A stretch of 64,000 nucleotides of DNA from Oscillospiraceae bacterium (GTDB lineage: Bacteria > Bacillota > Clostridia > Oscillospirales > Oscillospiraceae), in contig JAHHRV010000010.1 in the NCBI GenBank assembly GCA_020025595.1, positions 22,876 through 86,875 on the forward strand. Direction: 5' to 3'. Both the position numbers and the translations under genes were made by a program. Below, piece after piece: positions 1 through 7,984 of the stretch. Below the pieces are notes generated by a model, which was given only the letters and a program-made list of their open reading frames with translations, searched no databases and was not told the DNA's origin. Within the stretch, counting starts at the first letter, position 1. Each line of letters starts with the position of its first letter.

Positions 1-704
1 ACCAGCAGATCCATCATGGTATCCTGCAGGCCCACATCCAGATAGCCGCCCAGACCCATCTGAGCAAAAGTGCCGTCCGAATACACCAGAATCGTATCCG
101 CTACATTGCGGACATGGAACGGAATATTGTGTCCGCCGGGATCCAGTGTCACAGAGTTGAACGCAGTGACGATGGTATCTTTCTGCATATCGGCACCAAA
201 CCAGGTGTCCATGCTCCATTCGAAGAACTCCCATAAAACACCAATCGTCATGGAGAAGCAGAACGCAGTCAGTGCCATGTACAGCGGTGCCAGAGTCAGC
301 GATACCCGCTTGTCTTCGTTCAGGATATTCACCAGAGAGAATCCAATTGCGGCGAACAGGAAACCATTGACGGTGTGCAGCAGGGTATCCCAGAACGGGA
401 ATGCCAGATAATACTCTTTGATCTCACCCAGAATTTCCGCAGAAAAGATGAAAATCAGAATAATGATTTCCAGTGTGTCCGGCAGATCCACCTGCAGCTT
501 GCGTTCCAGAATGGACGGAACCACAAACAGGCACAGAGTCAAAACGCAGATATACACATTTTCATAGTTTCCGTTCAATAGCTGGGCGATCATGACCATC
601 ACAACCAGTATTCTCAGCGTCAGATAAACCGCCAGTACCAGTTTATTATTGTGATCGATCTGATCGGAAGTCCGTTTCGACTGTTTTTTTCGGAATTTTT
701 TCAT
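1..704 (-). CDS. Integral membrane protein, 3' end beyond window
   Basis: About 234 codons are visible, and the gene runs off the left edge. The start is the ATG at 704, preceded by an AAAGGAG ribosome binding site. The N-terminus is a basic cytoplasmic stretch (MKKFRKKQSKR). At least five hydrophobic segments follow, then a conserved-looking WDTLLHTVNG motif, a WEFFEWSMD motif and a DPGGHN stretch. The paired acidic and histidine residues inside the membrane recall the YjdF/DUF2238 type of membrane protein, but I do not recognise the family with certainty. A terminator-like hairpin separates it from the gene upstream, so it probably has its own transcript. Function unknown. Confidence 0.65.
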   Translation of the reverse strand, partial: MKKFRKKQSKRTSDQIDHNNKLVLAVYLTLRILVVMVMIAQLLNGNYENVYICVLTLCLFVVPSILERKLQVDLPDTLEIIILIFIFSAEILGEIKEYYLAFPFWDTLLHTVNGFLFAAIGFSLVNILNEDKRVSLTLAPLYMALTAFCFSMTIGVLWEFFEWSMDTWFGADMQKDTIVTAFNSVTLDPGGHNIPFHVRNVADTILVYSDGTFAQMGLGGYLDVGLQDTMMDLL

Positions 705-730
705 GGAGCCTACTCCTTTGGTTTTTTAGA

Positions 731-759
731 ATAAAACTTGCCGCCAGATGGCGGCAAGT
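731..759 (-). terminator. Rho-independent terminator
   Basis: A perfect 10-bp stem (ACTTGCCGCC with GGCGGCAAGT) and a 4-base loop lie just past the stop of the 766-1185 gene. On the minus strand they are followed by a T-rich tract. Confidence 0.75.
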
Positions 760-765
760 CAAGAA

Positions 766-1185
766 TTATGCAGGAAATACATTTGTAACCAAAATCAGCA
801 GCGGAAGTGCCAGGCTGAACAGGCAAATCAGCCAGGGATACAAAGTCTTCTTGGATACCAGCATCATCAGCATACAGGCCGCAGTCAACGCCAGCGGGCC
901 ATACACTGCAAGGCTCTTGGAAACCATTCTGGCGTAATCTCCGGTAAGCTGCAGGTTGATTCCAACCATATCCGGCAGCACATTGTAATTCAAACGGGCA
1001 ATATAAACAGAAAGCAGAATGACAGGGAGCGCCATAAATACTTTCCGCAATTTCCAAATCCAGATTCCAATTAAGCTAAGTACATTTCCTGTTTTGTGAC
1101 AGAACTTCTCAGCTGATGAAATACCAGGCTGTACCTTTTCGGTCAACTGGTTCCATTTTGCTGACCACTGTTCCATATTACTCAT
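766..1185 (-). CDS. Small three-helix membrane protein, unknown function
   Basis: This is a 139-residue protein beginning MSNMEQWSAKWNQL. I chose the ATG at 1185 because a GGAGG site sits six bases upstream; an in-frame TTG two codons earlier would overlap that site. A polar 35-residue N-terminus is followed by three hydrophobic segments (about 37-65, 92-112 and 117-137) and a short tail. No catalytic motif is visible and I do not recognise the family. It has its own promoter (1218-1246) and terminator (731-759), so it appears to be a single-gene unit. Confidence 0.65.
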   Translation of the reverse strand: MSNMEQWSAKWNQLTEKVQPGISSAEKFCHKTGNVLSLIGIWIWKLRKVFMALPVILLSVYIARLNYNVLPDMVGINLQLTGDYARMVSKSLAVYGPLALTAACMLMMLVSKKTLYPWLICLFSLALPLLILVTNVFPA

Positions 1186-1217
1186 AAGCAACCTCCGATA
1201 TTCCCATTATGCGTGTT

Positions 1218-1246
1218 ATTCTAACACAAATGCTGCCATGTTTCAA
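1218..1246 (-). promoter_or_regulatory. Promoter of the 766-1185 gene
   Basis: On the minus strand there is a TTGAAA (1241-1246), a 17-base spacer and TAGAAT (1218-1223), about 30 bases upstream of the start codon. This is a good match to a vegetative sigma-A promoter. Confidence 0.6.
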
Positions 1247-1355
1247 GTATGCGTACTCCGCAGGCTAAAACTTCATAATTGCGGGAATGAAGTCCATGTT
1301 TTCGTACATTTGTTTTCATATACTGTACTCAACATCATTTAGGAGGTACATACAT

Positions 1356-1520
1356 ATGAATACACCCCGTAAATCCAATCATCGTTCCGAAAAAGCCTGC
1401 CGCTACCCAAATATCGCTGAAAGCAGATATTTCTGGAATCGAATCGCCGAAACCGTCCTGTGCACTGCCAGCACCGTCGGAGTTGTTACTGTATTTTTCT
1501 TTCTGATTGCCCTGTCCTAG
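1356..1520 (+). CDS. Small single-pass membrane protein (54 aa)
   Basis: The ATG at 1356 follows an AGGAGG site at 1341-1346 with ten bases between, which is the main reason for calling a gene. The 54-residue product has a very basic, polar first half (MNTPRKSNHRSEK) and one hydrophobic helix close to the C-terminus (VGVVTVFFFLIAL). It would therefore sit with its N-terminus in the cytoplasm and a C-terminal anchor. An open frame continues upstream, but it has no ribosome binding site. I do not recognise it. No neighbour on the same strand is close enough to be in an operon with it. Confidence 0.5.
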   Translation: MNTPRKSNHRSEKACRYPNIAESRYFWNRIAETVLCTASTVGVVTVFFFLIALS

Positions 1521-1579
1521 CCCTGTCATTTTTTTATCGGTCCGCCATATAATGGGAACATACCTCGCAGGCTGAGGAT

Positions 1580-2077
1580 TTATACATTACCGGACAAATC
1601 TTCTTCCCGAATGATTCGGCAGTCGATGATTCTTCCATCTGCAATCTCCATCAGGCCGGCACTTCCTCCATAATAGCCGCAGGTACCCGGGTTCAGCACC
1701 CACAGTCCCGATTCGTCCTGATAGCAGTCCGGCCGGTGGGTATGACCGTACAGCACCGCATCACACTTGCTCACCCTTGCGGCGGCGATCAGTTTGCCTG
1801 TGTTATTTTTCACACCATGCAGATGGCCGTGTGTCATATAGATCTCGACTCCGCCGATATTCTGAATCAGAATTTCCGGAGTTGCGTCCGGCACACGCCA
1901 CCGGTCACAGTTTCCCGGCACCTGGAAAAAAGGAATCTGGGGAAAATCTTCATGCAGGATCTGCCCGTCATCGAAATAATCCCCAAGGTGAATCATAACA
2001 TCAGGCTGCAGCTCTTTTGCGCACCGACGCATAAATGACAACCCGGAATGTGAGTCCGATACAACCAAAACCTTCAT
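1580..2077 (-). CDS. YfcE/MJ0936-type metallophosphoesterase
   Basis: At 165 residues this is the usual length for the YfcE family of small cytoplasmic phosphodiesterases. All metal-ligand blocks of the calcineurin-like fold are visible in order: SDSH near residue 8, HLGD near 31, PGNCD near 55, THGHLHG near 83 and YGHTHRP near 111. The family hydrolyses phosphodiester bonds in a Mn-dependent way; the natural substrate is unknown. It is divergent from the 2155-3190 operon and shares its promoter region (2122-2150). The start is the ATG at 2077 with an AGGTG site. Confidence 0.9.
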   Translation of the reverse strand: MKVLVVSDSHSGLSFMRRCAKELQPDVMIHLGDYFDDGQILHEDFPQIPFFQVPGNCDRWRVPDATPEILIQNIGGVEIYMTHGHLHGVKNNTGKLIAAARVSKCDAVLYGHTHRPDCYQDESGLWVLNPGTCGYYGGSAGLMEIADGRIIDCRIIREEDLSGNV

Positions 2078-2121
2078 AGTGCACCTACTTTCTGTCCGTT
2101 TAAAACCTTATTGATTGTTTT

Positions 2122-2150
2122 ATTATAACAAGCATCGAAACGGGAGGCAA
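2122..2150 (-). promoter_or_regulatory. Promoter of the YfcE-type gene
   Basis: TTGCCT (2145-2150), a 17-base spacer and TATAAT (2122-2127) read on the minus strand. The -35 element overlaps the GGGAGG ribosome binding site of the divergent gene at 2155, so the two transcription units share sequence here. Confidence 0.65.
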
Positions 2151-2154
2151 TAAT

Positions 2155-2394
2155 ATGATGAAAAAAAATGATGATTTTTCATCCGCAGAATGGATGGAAC
2201 TGCTCCGCCAGCCACAGGCTCAGGCACTTATTGCAAGGCTTCAGCAGCTGGATACCTCTGCCATAGAAGCCGCTGCCCAAATGGCTGTCAGCGGCAACAC
2301 AGAGGGGGCCAAGGAACTGCTGTCTCCCCTGCTGAAAGACGAGCAAGTTCAGAACCTGACACAGCAGCTGAGGGATCAAAATGGCGGAATTTGA
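2155..2394 (+). CDS. Small helical protein, first gene of an unknown trio
   Basis: This is a 79-residue soluble, helix-rich acidic protein starting MMKKNDDFSSAEW, with GGGAGG ahead of the ATG. No transmembrane segment or catalytic motif is visible. Its C-terminal half (GAKELLSPLLKDEQ) is amphipathic and resembles short helical interaction modules. The reading frame overlaps the next gene by 14 bases, which suggests translational coupling. I do not recognise a named family, but its size and its two neighbours look like an uncharacterised gene set that I associate with spore-forming Clostridia. That association is from memory and unchecked. Confidence 0.6.
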   Translation: MMKKNDDFSSAEWMELLRQPQAQALIARLQQLDTSAIEAAAQMAVSGNTEGAKELLSPLLKDEQVQNLTQQLRDQNGGI

Positions 2395-2743
2395 TGACAA
2401 ACTGAATTCCATTCTCGGTAATCCCGAGATCATGAATCAAATCATGTCCATGGCAGGGGCGCTGAATCAGCAAAGCCAGAACGCCACACCGCCGCAGCAG
2501 ACACAGCAGCCGCAGCCTCAGGCGCAGAATGCATCTATGCCATTCAACCCTGCCGCAATGCAGGGCATGATGGAAATGCTGAGCAAAACACAGATCGATC
2601 CAAAGCAGCGTAATCTCATTCATGCGCTGCAGGGGTATTTGCCCTCTGACAGAGTTCAGAAACTGGAAAAAGCCATGCAGGCTGCGAAAATTGCAAAATA
2701 CGCATCTGCGGCTCTGGGCAAAAAATCAAATACCGGCAGGTGA
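2381..2743 (+). CDS. Gln/Pro-linker protein, second gene of the trio
   Basis: This is a 120-residue protein with three parts. Residues 1-28 form a helix containing NPEIMNQIMSMAG. Residues 29-55 are a low-complexity linker very rich in glutamine and proline. Residues 58-120 are a helical domain (QRNLIHALQGYLPSDRVQKL) ending in a basic tail. The two helical parts resemble each other and the preceding protein in style (short Met/Leu-rich helices), as in protein-binding adaptor modules. There is no signal peptide or membrane segment. It overlaps the upstream gene by 14 bases and lies six bases from the next, so the three are one operon. Function unknown. Confidence 0.65.
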   Translation: MAEFDDKLNSILGNPEIMNQIMSMAGALNQQSQNATPPQQTQQPQPQAQNASMPFNPAAMQGMMEMLSKTQIDPKQRNLIHALQGYLPSDRVQKLEKAMQAAKIAKYASAALGKKSNTGR

Positions 2744-2749
2744 TGACCT

Positions 2750-3190
2750 TTGTACAATCATTATATCCCCCAGTCAGATGGCTCTTACCGGCGAAGCAGT
2801 ATGCCGGAGCACAACGCACACCAAACGCAATTCACAAGGCCTATCATTCCCACACCCCAGCAACCAGCGCCCTGCCCCCGTCCGGAGCCTGCTCCGGAGC
2901 CGTGTCAGCAGCCTCATGCTGATTTTCGCCAACAGCCCCGTATGGATTACTGTCAGCAGCCCCGCCCAAATTCCTGTGCCGAGCAGATACCCCGCCAGTT
3001 TTCTCAAGCTCCGGCGCAGCAGGAGCAGTGCGGTGGTACAGGCATTTTCTCGTTTTTGAAGGGTCTGCTTCCCAAGGAAATTGACACCGACGATCTGCTG
3101 ATCATTCTTTTGATCATGCTGATGAATCGTGATGAGGATTGTGATGGGCTGTCCCCTATGCTGACACTTGCCCTATACTTTCTTTTGTAA
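2750..3190 (+). CDS. Pro/Gln-rich protein with hydrophobic acidic C-terminus, third gene of the trio
   Basis: The start is a TTG at 2750, preceded by AGGTGAT, giving MYNHYIPQSDGSYRR. Residues 20-95 are a proline- and glutamine-rich disordered region with repeated QQP units. The end is a compact block with a FLKGLLPKEIDTDD stretch, a leucine/isoleucine helix and MNRDEDCDGLSPM, closing with hydrophobic residues. I have a memory of similar C-terminal blocks (DDLL followed by a Leu/Ile helix and an Asp cluster) in uncharacterised proteins of spore formers. The disordered part could be a coat or scaffold region; that is inference. Confidence 0.6.
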   Translation: MYNHYIPQSDGSYRRSSMPEHNAHQTQFTRPIIPTPQQPAPCPRPEPAPEPCQQPHADFRQQPRMDYCQQPRPNSCAEQIPRQFSQAPAQQEQCGGTGIFSFLKGLLPKEIDTDDLLIILLIMLMNRDEDCDGLSPMLTLALYFLL

Positions 3191-3229
3191 AAACACCCTG
3201 CTTTCTCATGGAAGGCAGGGTGTTTTTTT
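3191..3229 (+). terminator. Terminator between convergent genes
   Basis: An AACACCCTGC/GCAGGGTGTT stem is followed by seven T. A-rich sequence on the other side means it can also serve the minus-strand uracil-DNA glycosylase gene. Confidence 0.85.
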
Positions 3230-3792
3230 CACACTTTAGCACCGGTTTCCCGGATTTTTTCACGCAGGGAGATCAGGTCATCGAACGCTTCCGGGCGCTT
3301 TGAAACATCCCGAAGCAGCGCCGAGGGGTGGTAGGTTGCGCCCATCCAGATTCCGTTCTTTTCTGTCCACCTGCCATGCTGGCGGGTGATTCGGAACTCC
3401 GGGTCAATCAGCTTCTGCGCTGCGATTCTGCCAAGGCACACAATGATCTTCGGCTGAATCAACGCAACCTGATTCCGTAAATATCCGATACAGGCATCCT
3501 GTTCCGTTTCAAGCGGATCCCGGTTTCTGGGCGGACGACATTTGACAATGTTTCCGATATAGCAGTTGTGGCGACTCAGGTCGATAATCGACAGCATATC
3601 ATCCAGCAGCTGTCCCGCCGGCCCGACAAAGGGCTCTCCGCGCAGGTCCTCCTGCTCTCCCGGTCCTTCACCAATGAACATAACATCTGCATCTTTAGGG
3701 CCGACGCCAAACACGACATGATGTCTGGTTTGGCAGAGCCCACACTTGTTGCAGTCGTTACAAACCTGTTCCAGTGTGTCCCAATCAAGCAT
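3229..3792 (-). CDS. Uracil-DNA glycosylase, family 4 (Fe-S)
   Basis: At 187 residues this matches the family 4 uracil-DNA glycosylases, which remove uracil from DNA as the first step of base excision repair. The four cysteines expected to hold a 4Fe-4S cluster are present at 14, 17, 85 and 101. The catalytic block GEGPGEQED (from 41), the PFVGPAGQLL stretch and the C-terminal HPSALLR loop are intact. The start ATG follows AAGGAG. The gene lies two bases downstream of the carboxypeptidase gene on the same strand, so they are probably co-transcribed although unrelated in function. Confidence 0.93.
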   Translation of the reverse strand: MLDWDTLEQVCNDCNKCGLCQTRHHVVFGVGPKDADVMFIGEGPGEQEDLRGEPFVGPAGQLLDDMLSIIDLSRHNCYIGNIVKCRPPRNRDPLETEQDACIGYLRNQVALIQPKIIVCLGRIAAQKLIDPEFRITRQHGRWTEKNGIWMGATYHPSALLRDVSKRPEAFDDLISLREKIRETGAKV

Positions 3793-3794
3793 AC

Positions 3795-5390
3795 TTATCT
3801 TCTCCTTCTGCGCATAGCACGACGCTTTTTGCGGCGGGCCCGAATAATGGAATTACGGATATGCATGATCACAAGCACCAGTACCAGCACTCCCAGAACC
3901 GCCAGAATGACGATCAGCCAGATGTGCCACCGGGAAGACGCTTCATTGATCAGTGCCGCAGGGTTGACCGGCTTTGAAGAATTTTCTCCAACAATTTCCT
4001 GTGCCACATCAACGCTGGAATACAGCTGCTCCTGAGCAACACATTTTGATTGATTCCAGACCCGGGCAACACCGATGGGATCGCCGGCTTTGACCGGAGC
4101 GCTGATGCCGCCATTGTCCAGCTCAATTTCATAACGCAGCGCATTCATATCGCTGCCAACAGGCAGAAGGGTGCTGCGGGGATTCTGGGTATATCCCTGG
4201 GTGTCCGTCACGCCGCCGTTTACCGGGAACTGCTCCAAAATCTGGTTGGCAGACAGAACCTGTGCCGGCATAAATTTATCGTACACAAAATTCATCAGGT
4301 CAATGGTTTCTTCAAAATGGCCATAGCTGAGGGGTGTATAGCCATCCTCGGCAAACTCTGCCTCAGCACCCATAATGACAATGACCATCTTCATACCGTT
4401 GGATTCGGATAAGGTAGCCAGACATCTGCCGGCAGGGGTCGTAAAGCCGGTCTTGCCGCCAATCACGCGGGTATCATAGTAATTCTGGTTCAGATAGTCA
4501 CTGATCAGATAGTTGGTGGTGAACATCTGTCTGGCTTCGCTCAGATTGGTAGCCGGAACTTCATGGGAGGTTGCGGAAAACAGCGTACAAAACGTCTCAT
4601 TTTGGATCGCAGCAACCATGATTTTTGCCATATCACGGGCAGTCGTATAATGATTCTCATCATGAAGGCCGTGGGCGTTTACAAAATGGGTATTGGTACA
4701 ACCAAGCTCCGCAGCTTTCTGATTCATCATCTCTACGAAAGCCGCTTCGCTGCCGGCGATGTGAGTCGCAATCGTAACCGCGGCATCATTGGCTGACTCT
4801 ACCATCAGGCAGTAAAGCAGATCTCTCATGGAGATCTGTTCTCCGTCCTGGAGCGCGGCACCGGAGCCGCTGATATCCAGGTAGGAAATCGCATCTCCGC
4901 TCACCGTGACAATCTCGTCAAGATTGCCCTTTTCCAGAGCAAGCAGGCAGGTCATGACCTTTGTCATACTGGCAGGATACAGCTGTTCATCTACATTGCT
5001 GGCATATACCAGCGTATCGGTACCGACCTCGTAGGCGATAGCCGCCTTGGCATTTGCCGTATAGTCTGTCTCGGAAGCAGAGGGATAAAGGGCGTTGATA
5101 GAATGGCTGCCCAAGCTAATGCTGGCATCGCCCGAAAAGTTTGCAGGAACCGTCACCGCTGCGGTGGGTTCGGGAACGGTCACTCCGGTGACACCTGTTG
5201 CATCAGCAGTTTCCTCTGATTCGGCACCTGCAGCCTCTTCTGTTTCAGAAGTTTCCGCAGACTCATCTGTAACCTGTACAGTCTCAGTTTCTTCCTGTTC
5301 TTCTGCCGGTTCTGCCCAAACAGGCAGCGCAACAGACTGCGCCAGCAGCAGTGATGCAAATAATATGGATAAAAAGCGCTTATTTCTCAT
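3795..5390 (-). CDS. D-alanyl-D-alanine carboxypeptidase (S11, DacF-like)
   Basis: This secreted, membrane-anchored enzyme trims the terminal D-Ala from peptidoglycan stem peptides. A signal peptide (residues 1-26) is followed by an acidic Glu/Thr/Ala-rich linker to about residue 95. The S11 domain follows with SMTK (nucleophile serine), SAND and KTG motifs in order, then a PBP5-C-like beta domain. A transmembrane helix near residue 495 and a very basic tail (RRKKRRAMRRRRR) end the protein. The C-terminal anchor fits the DacF/PBP5 group, some members of which act on spore cortex. The length of 531 is slightly long because of the acidic linker. Confidence 0.92.
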   Translation of the reverse strand: MRNKRFLSILFASLLLAQSVALPVWAEPAEEQEETETVQVTDESAETSETEEAAGAESEETADATGVTGVTVPEPTAAVTVPANFSGDASISLGSHSINALYPSASETDYTANAKAAIAYEVGTDTLVYASNVDEQLYPASMTKVMTCLLALEKGNLDEIVTVSGDAISYLDISGSGAALQDGEQISMRDLLYCLMVESANDAAVTIATHIAGSEAAFVEMMNQKAAELGCTNTHFVNAHGLHDENHYTTARDMAKIMVAAIQNETFCTLFSATSHEVPATNLSEARQMFTTNYLISDYLNQNYYDTRVIGGKTGFTTPAGRCLATLSESNGMKMVIVIMGAEAEFAEDGYTPLSYGHFEETIDLMNFVYDKFMPAQVLSANQILEQFPVNGGVTDTQGYTQNPRSTLLPVGSDMNALRYEIELDNGGISAPVKAGDPIGVARVWNQSKCVAQEQLYSSVDVAQEIVGENSSKPVNPAALINEASSRWHIWLIVILAVLGVLVLVLVIMHIRNSIIRARRKKRRAMRRRRR

Positions 5391-5419
5391 AATTCTTCTC
5401 CGATTTAAGCCTGCCAGAC

Positions 5420-5448
5420 TTGTCCGGCAGTAAAAAAATGTGTATAAT
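5420..5448 (+). promoter_or_regulatory. Promoter of the ComEA-like/two-component operon
   Basis: TTGTCC, a 17-base spacer and a consensus TATAAT (5443-5448) lie 60 bases ahead of the TTG start at 5508. This is a good sigma-A match. Confidence 0.7.
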
Positions 5449-5507
5449 AGATGAAAACAATTATACCATTGATTTTATGCATAGTCAATGAAGGAGGCCA
5501 TTCGGCT

Positions 5508-5897
5508 TTGAAAAAGTCAAATCGTTGTATCATGCTGGCGACTTTTGCAGTATTTGTGGCATTTATGGCTGGCTTTTTCCTATCAAGAGCCACACAGCAG
5601 ACTCCGGTCGTGCAAATTACAAGCTACACTGCCCCGCAGACAGAACCTACAGCCGTTTCCCAGGATGTTGTTGTCTTTCCAATTGATATCAACACCGCAG
5701 ACCAGACGCAGCTCGATGCACTGCCTGGTATCGGTGAGGCAACAGCTAAAAAGATTATTGATTATCGCCGGGAGAACGGCCCATTTCACCGTGCCGACGA
5801 CCTGATTGGTGTCAAAGGAATCGGTCAAAAGAAATTAAACAACATTCTTCCCTACATTACAATAGGAGGTTCATCAGATGAAGATACTGGTAGTTGA
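5508..5897 (+). CDS. ComEA-like helix-hairpin-helix DNA-binding membrane protein
   Basis: I chose the TTG at 5508 because GGAGG lies eight bases upstream; a longer frame from 5451 would start inside the promoter. The 129-residue product has one N-terminal membrane helix (about 9-26), a 25-residue extracellular linker and a ComEA-type tandem helix-hairpin-helix domain with NTADQTQLDALPGIG and GVKGIGQKK. ComEA binds incoming DNA at the cell surface during natural transformation. No comEC or comEB neighbour is present, so here it may serve another DNA-binding or envelope role. It overlaps the response regulator gene by 20 bases, showing one operon. Confidence 0.85.
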   Translation: MKKSNRCIMLATFAVFVAFMAGFFLSRATQQTPVVQITSYTAPQTEPTAVSQDVVVFPIDINTADQTQLDALPGIGEATAKKIIDYRRENGPFHRADDLIGVKGIGQKKLNNILPYITIGGSSDEDTGS

Positions 5898-6555
5898 TGA
5901 CGAAGCGCTGCTCGTCAAAGGAATCAAGTTCAATTTACAAAATGACGGTTACGAGGTCATTACCGGCTCCAATGGTCTTGAAGCCGTAGAACTGGCTCAG
6001 GATTCATCTGTGGATCTCATTATCCTGGATGTAATGATGCCGGAAATGGATGGTCTGACCGCCTGCTCCAAGATTCGTGAATTCTCCAATGTGCCCATAA
6101 TCCTTCTGACTGCCAAAACAGAAGATATGGACAAGCTGATGGGCTTCGATCAGGGTGCTGATGACTATCTCACCAAACCCTTTAATATTCTGGAGCTGAA
6201 AGCCAGAATCCGGGCATTGCTGCGCCGTTCCGGTGCCGGATCATCCTCCCAGGCAAGCGCCCTGACAATCGGTTCTATCACGCTGGATTTGGATGGCAGA
6301 AATGCCTACCACAACGGCGAACTGGTGGATTTGACCGCCAAGGAGTTTGATGTGGTGGAATTTCTCATGCGCAACCCCAACCGTGTTTACTCCAGAGAAG
6401 CGCTACTTGACACCATCTGGGCATATGAATACAGAAGTGATATCCGTACTGTAGATGTCCACATCCGCCGTCTGCGGGAGAAGCTGGAAGACAATCCCGC
6501 AGCACCAAAGTACATTATGACGAAGTGGGGCGTTGGTTATTATTTCAAAAAATGA
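5878..6555 (+). CDS. OmpR/PhoB-family response regulator
   Basis: The 225-residue protein has a receiver domain (1-115) with acidic pocket D7/D8, phospho-acceptor D51 in the ILDVMMPEMDG motif, switch threonine in LLTAK and lysine in TKPF. A winged-helix DNA-binding domain (about 128-223) carries the RTVDVHIRRLREKL recognition helix and the GVGYYF wing. It would be phosphorylated by the kinase encoded immediately downstream, whose frame overlaps it by 23 bases. The targets are unknown. The layout with a GerMN lipoprotein recalls actinobacterial MtrA. Confidence 0.93.
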   Translation: MKILVVDDEALLVKGIKFNLQNDGYEVITGSNGLEAVELAQDSSVDLIILDVMMPEMDGLTACSKIREFSNVPIILLTAKTEDMDKLMGFDQGADDYLTKPFNILELKARIRALLRRSGAGSSSQASALTIGSITLDLDGRNAYHNGELVDLTAKEFDVVEFLMRNPNRVYSREALLDTIWAYEYRSDIRTVDVHIRRLREKLEDNPAAPKYIMTKWGVGYYFKK

Positions 6556-7984
6556 GAAAAAAGACATCCCAAAGTACGGCGGCACGCAGTTTCGCTACGG
6601 TGTCATTTATCTGCTGATTACCTTTGCCGTGCTGTTTTTTCTGAATGTCTACTGTTCCAATACCAGCCAGAAGCTGTTTTACCGGAGCAAGCAGAGCTCC
6701 ATGCAGGATAAAGCGCAGTTGGTAGCCTACACCATTTCAGAGCTGGATGTCGTCAATGCTGATTCTGTAAAAAATATCGTAGATCAGCTGGAAAATCTGA
6801 CTGTTACCAGGCTGATCGTCACCAATCAGTCCGGTCTTGTCCTGTATGATTCTTTGGCAAAAGGCAGCGCCTACGGTGTCTATACGCTTTATCCCGAGAT
6901 TGTCCAGGCCCTGCAGGGTAACGATGTGTTTACCTGGCGATATCACGACGGAGTCATGGAATCCCAGGCAGCCGCCCCGATTCTGTCTTATGATACATTG
7001 GCCGGTGCCGTTTACATCATGGAATACGATTCTGCTCAGGGTCAGCTGATCAAATCCCTGCAGATGAATCTTTTAACCATCACTGTGGTTCTGGAACTGG
7101 TGCTTACCTTGTTTTCCCTTGCATTTTCCCGGGCTTTTTCTTCGCGTATGCGGAAAATTATATCTTCCATTCAAATCATACGAGAAGGCGATTACACCCA
7201 CAAGGTCGAACTGCACGGAACTGATGAACTGGCCGTTCTGGGCCATCAGTTCAACGATCTGACTGATCGTCTGTGCGTATCCGAAAACAAACGCCGCCAG
7301 TTCGTTTCTGATGCATCTCACGAACTGAAAACGCCCCTTGCATCCATTAAACTGCTGTCGGATACCATTTTGCAGAATGATATGGACATAGATACCATTC
7401 GGGAGTTCGTCGCAGATATCGGAGACGAGGCCGACCGTCTGAACCGGATGAGTGCGAAGCTGTTATCTCTAACCCGGGTCAATACGGATTCTGAAGCTGA
7501 CTGTGAAATTGTTTATATGAGGCCTACCATCGCCCGGGTTGTCCGTATGCTCTCTGCCATTGCTGACCACTCTGCGATCACCATCAAAACAGATATCATT
7601 ACAGATTGTTCGATCCTGATTCAGGAAGACGATCTGTACCAAATTGTCTTCAATCTGGTGGAAAACGGAATCAAATACAATATCCCGGGCGGAAAAATCT
7701 ATATTGAGCTAACGCGTCAGGAAGACAATGCTGTTCTGACGGTTCGCGATACCGGTGTTGGTATCCCAGAAGATTCCATCGAGAAAATCTTTGAACGATT
7801 CTATCGTGTAGACAAGGCCAGAGCCAGACAGACCGGCGGCAGTGGCCTGGGTCTGGCGATTGTTCGTGATATGGTTGCCAGAAATCGCGGTGAGATTCAT
7901 GTAGAAAGCCAGGTCGGTGATCACTCGGGCACGACCTTCACCCTTGTTTTCCCTGTATTTGATGTTGAGGAGGATGAGCCATGA
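6533..7984 (+). CDS. Sensor histidine kinase (HAMP, HisKA, HATPase)
   Basis: This 483-residue membrane kinase pairs with the upstream response regulator. It has a first membrane helix at about 22-41, an extracellular sensor region to about 160, a second helix near 180-200, a HAMP domain, a dimerisation domain with DASHELKTP (phospho-accepting histidine), and an ATP-binding domain with N box, DTGVGIP and GSGLGLAI. The only in-frame start that keeps the first helix is the TTG at 6533, inside the regulator gene; an ATG at 6552 is out of frame. Its stop overlaps the start of the lipoprotein gene (ATGA), so signal, kinase and lipoprotein are translationally linked. Confidence 0.92.
   Translation: MVIISKNEKKDIPKYGGTQFRYGVIYLLITFAVLFFLNVYCSNTSQKLFYRSKQSSMQDKAQLVAYTISELDVVNADSVKNIVDQLENLTVTRLIVTNQSGLVLYDSLAKGSAYGVYTLYPEIVQALQGNDVFTWRYHDGVMESQAAAPILSYDTLAGAVYIMEYDSAQGQLIKSLQMNLLTITVVLELVLTLFSLAFSRAFSSRMRKIISSIQIIREGDYTHKVELHGTDELAVLGHQFNDLTDRLCVSENKRRQFVSDASHELKTPLASIKLLSDTILQNDMDIDTIREFVADIGDEADRLNRMSAKLLSLTRVNTDSEADCEIVYMRPTIARVVRMLSAIADHSAITIKTDIITDCSILIQEDDLYQIVFNLVENGIKYNIPGGKIYIELTRQEDNAVLTVRDTGVGIPEDSIEKIFERFYRVDKARARQTGGSGLGLAIVRDMVARNRGEIHVESQVGDHSGTTFTLVFPVFDVEEDEP

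Noticed and set aside
6552..6700. ATG at 6552 as the kinase start
   Set aside because: It is in a different frame and meets a stop within 25 codons. The TTG at 6533 keeps the first membrane helix.
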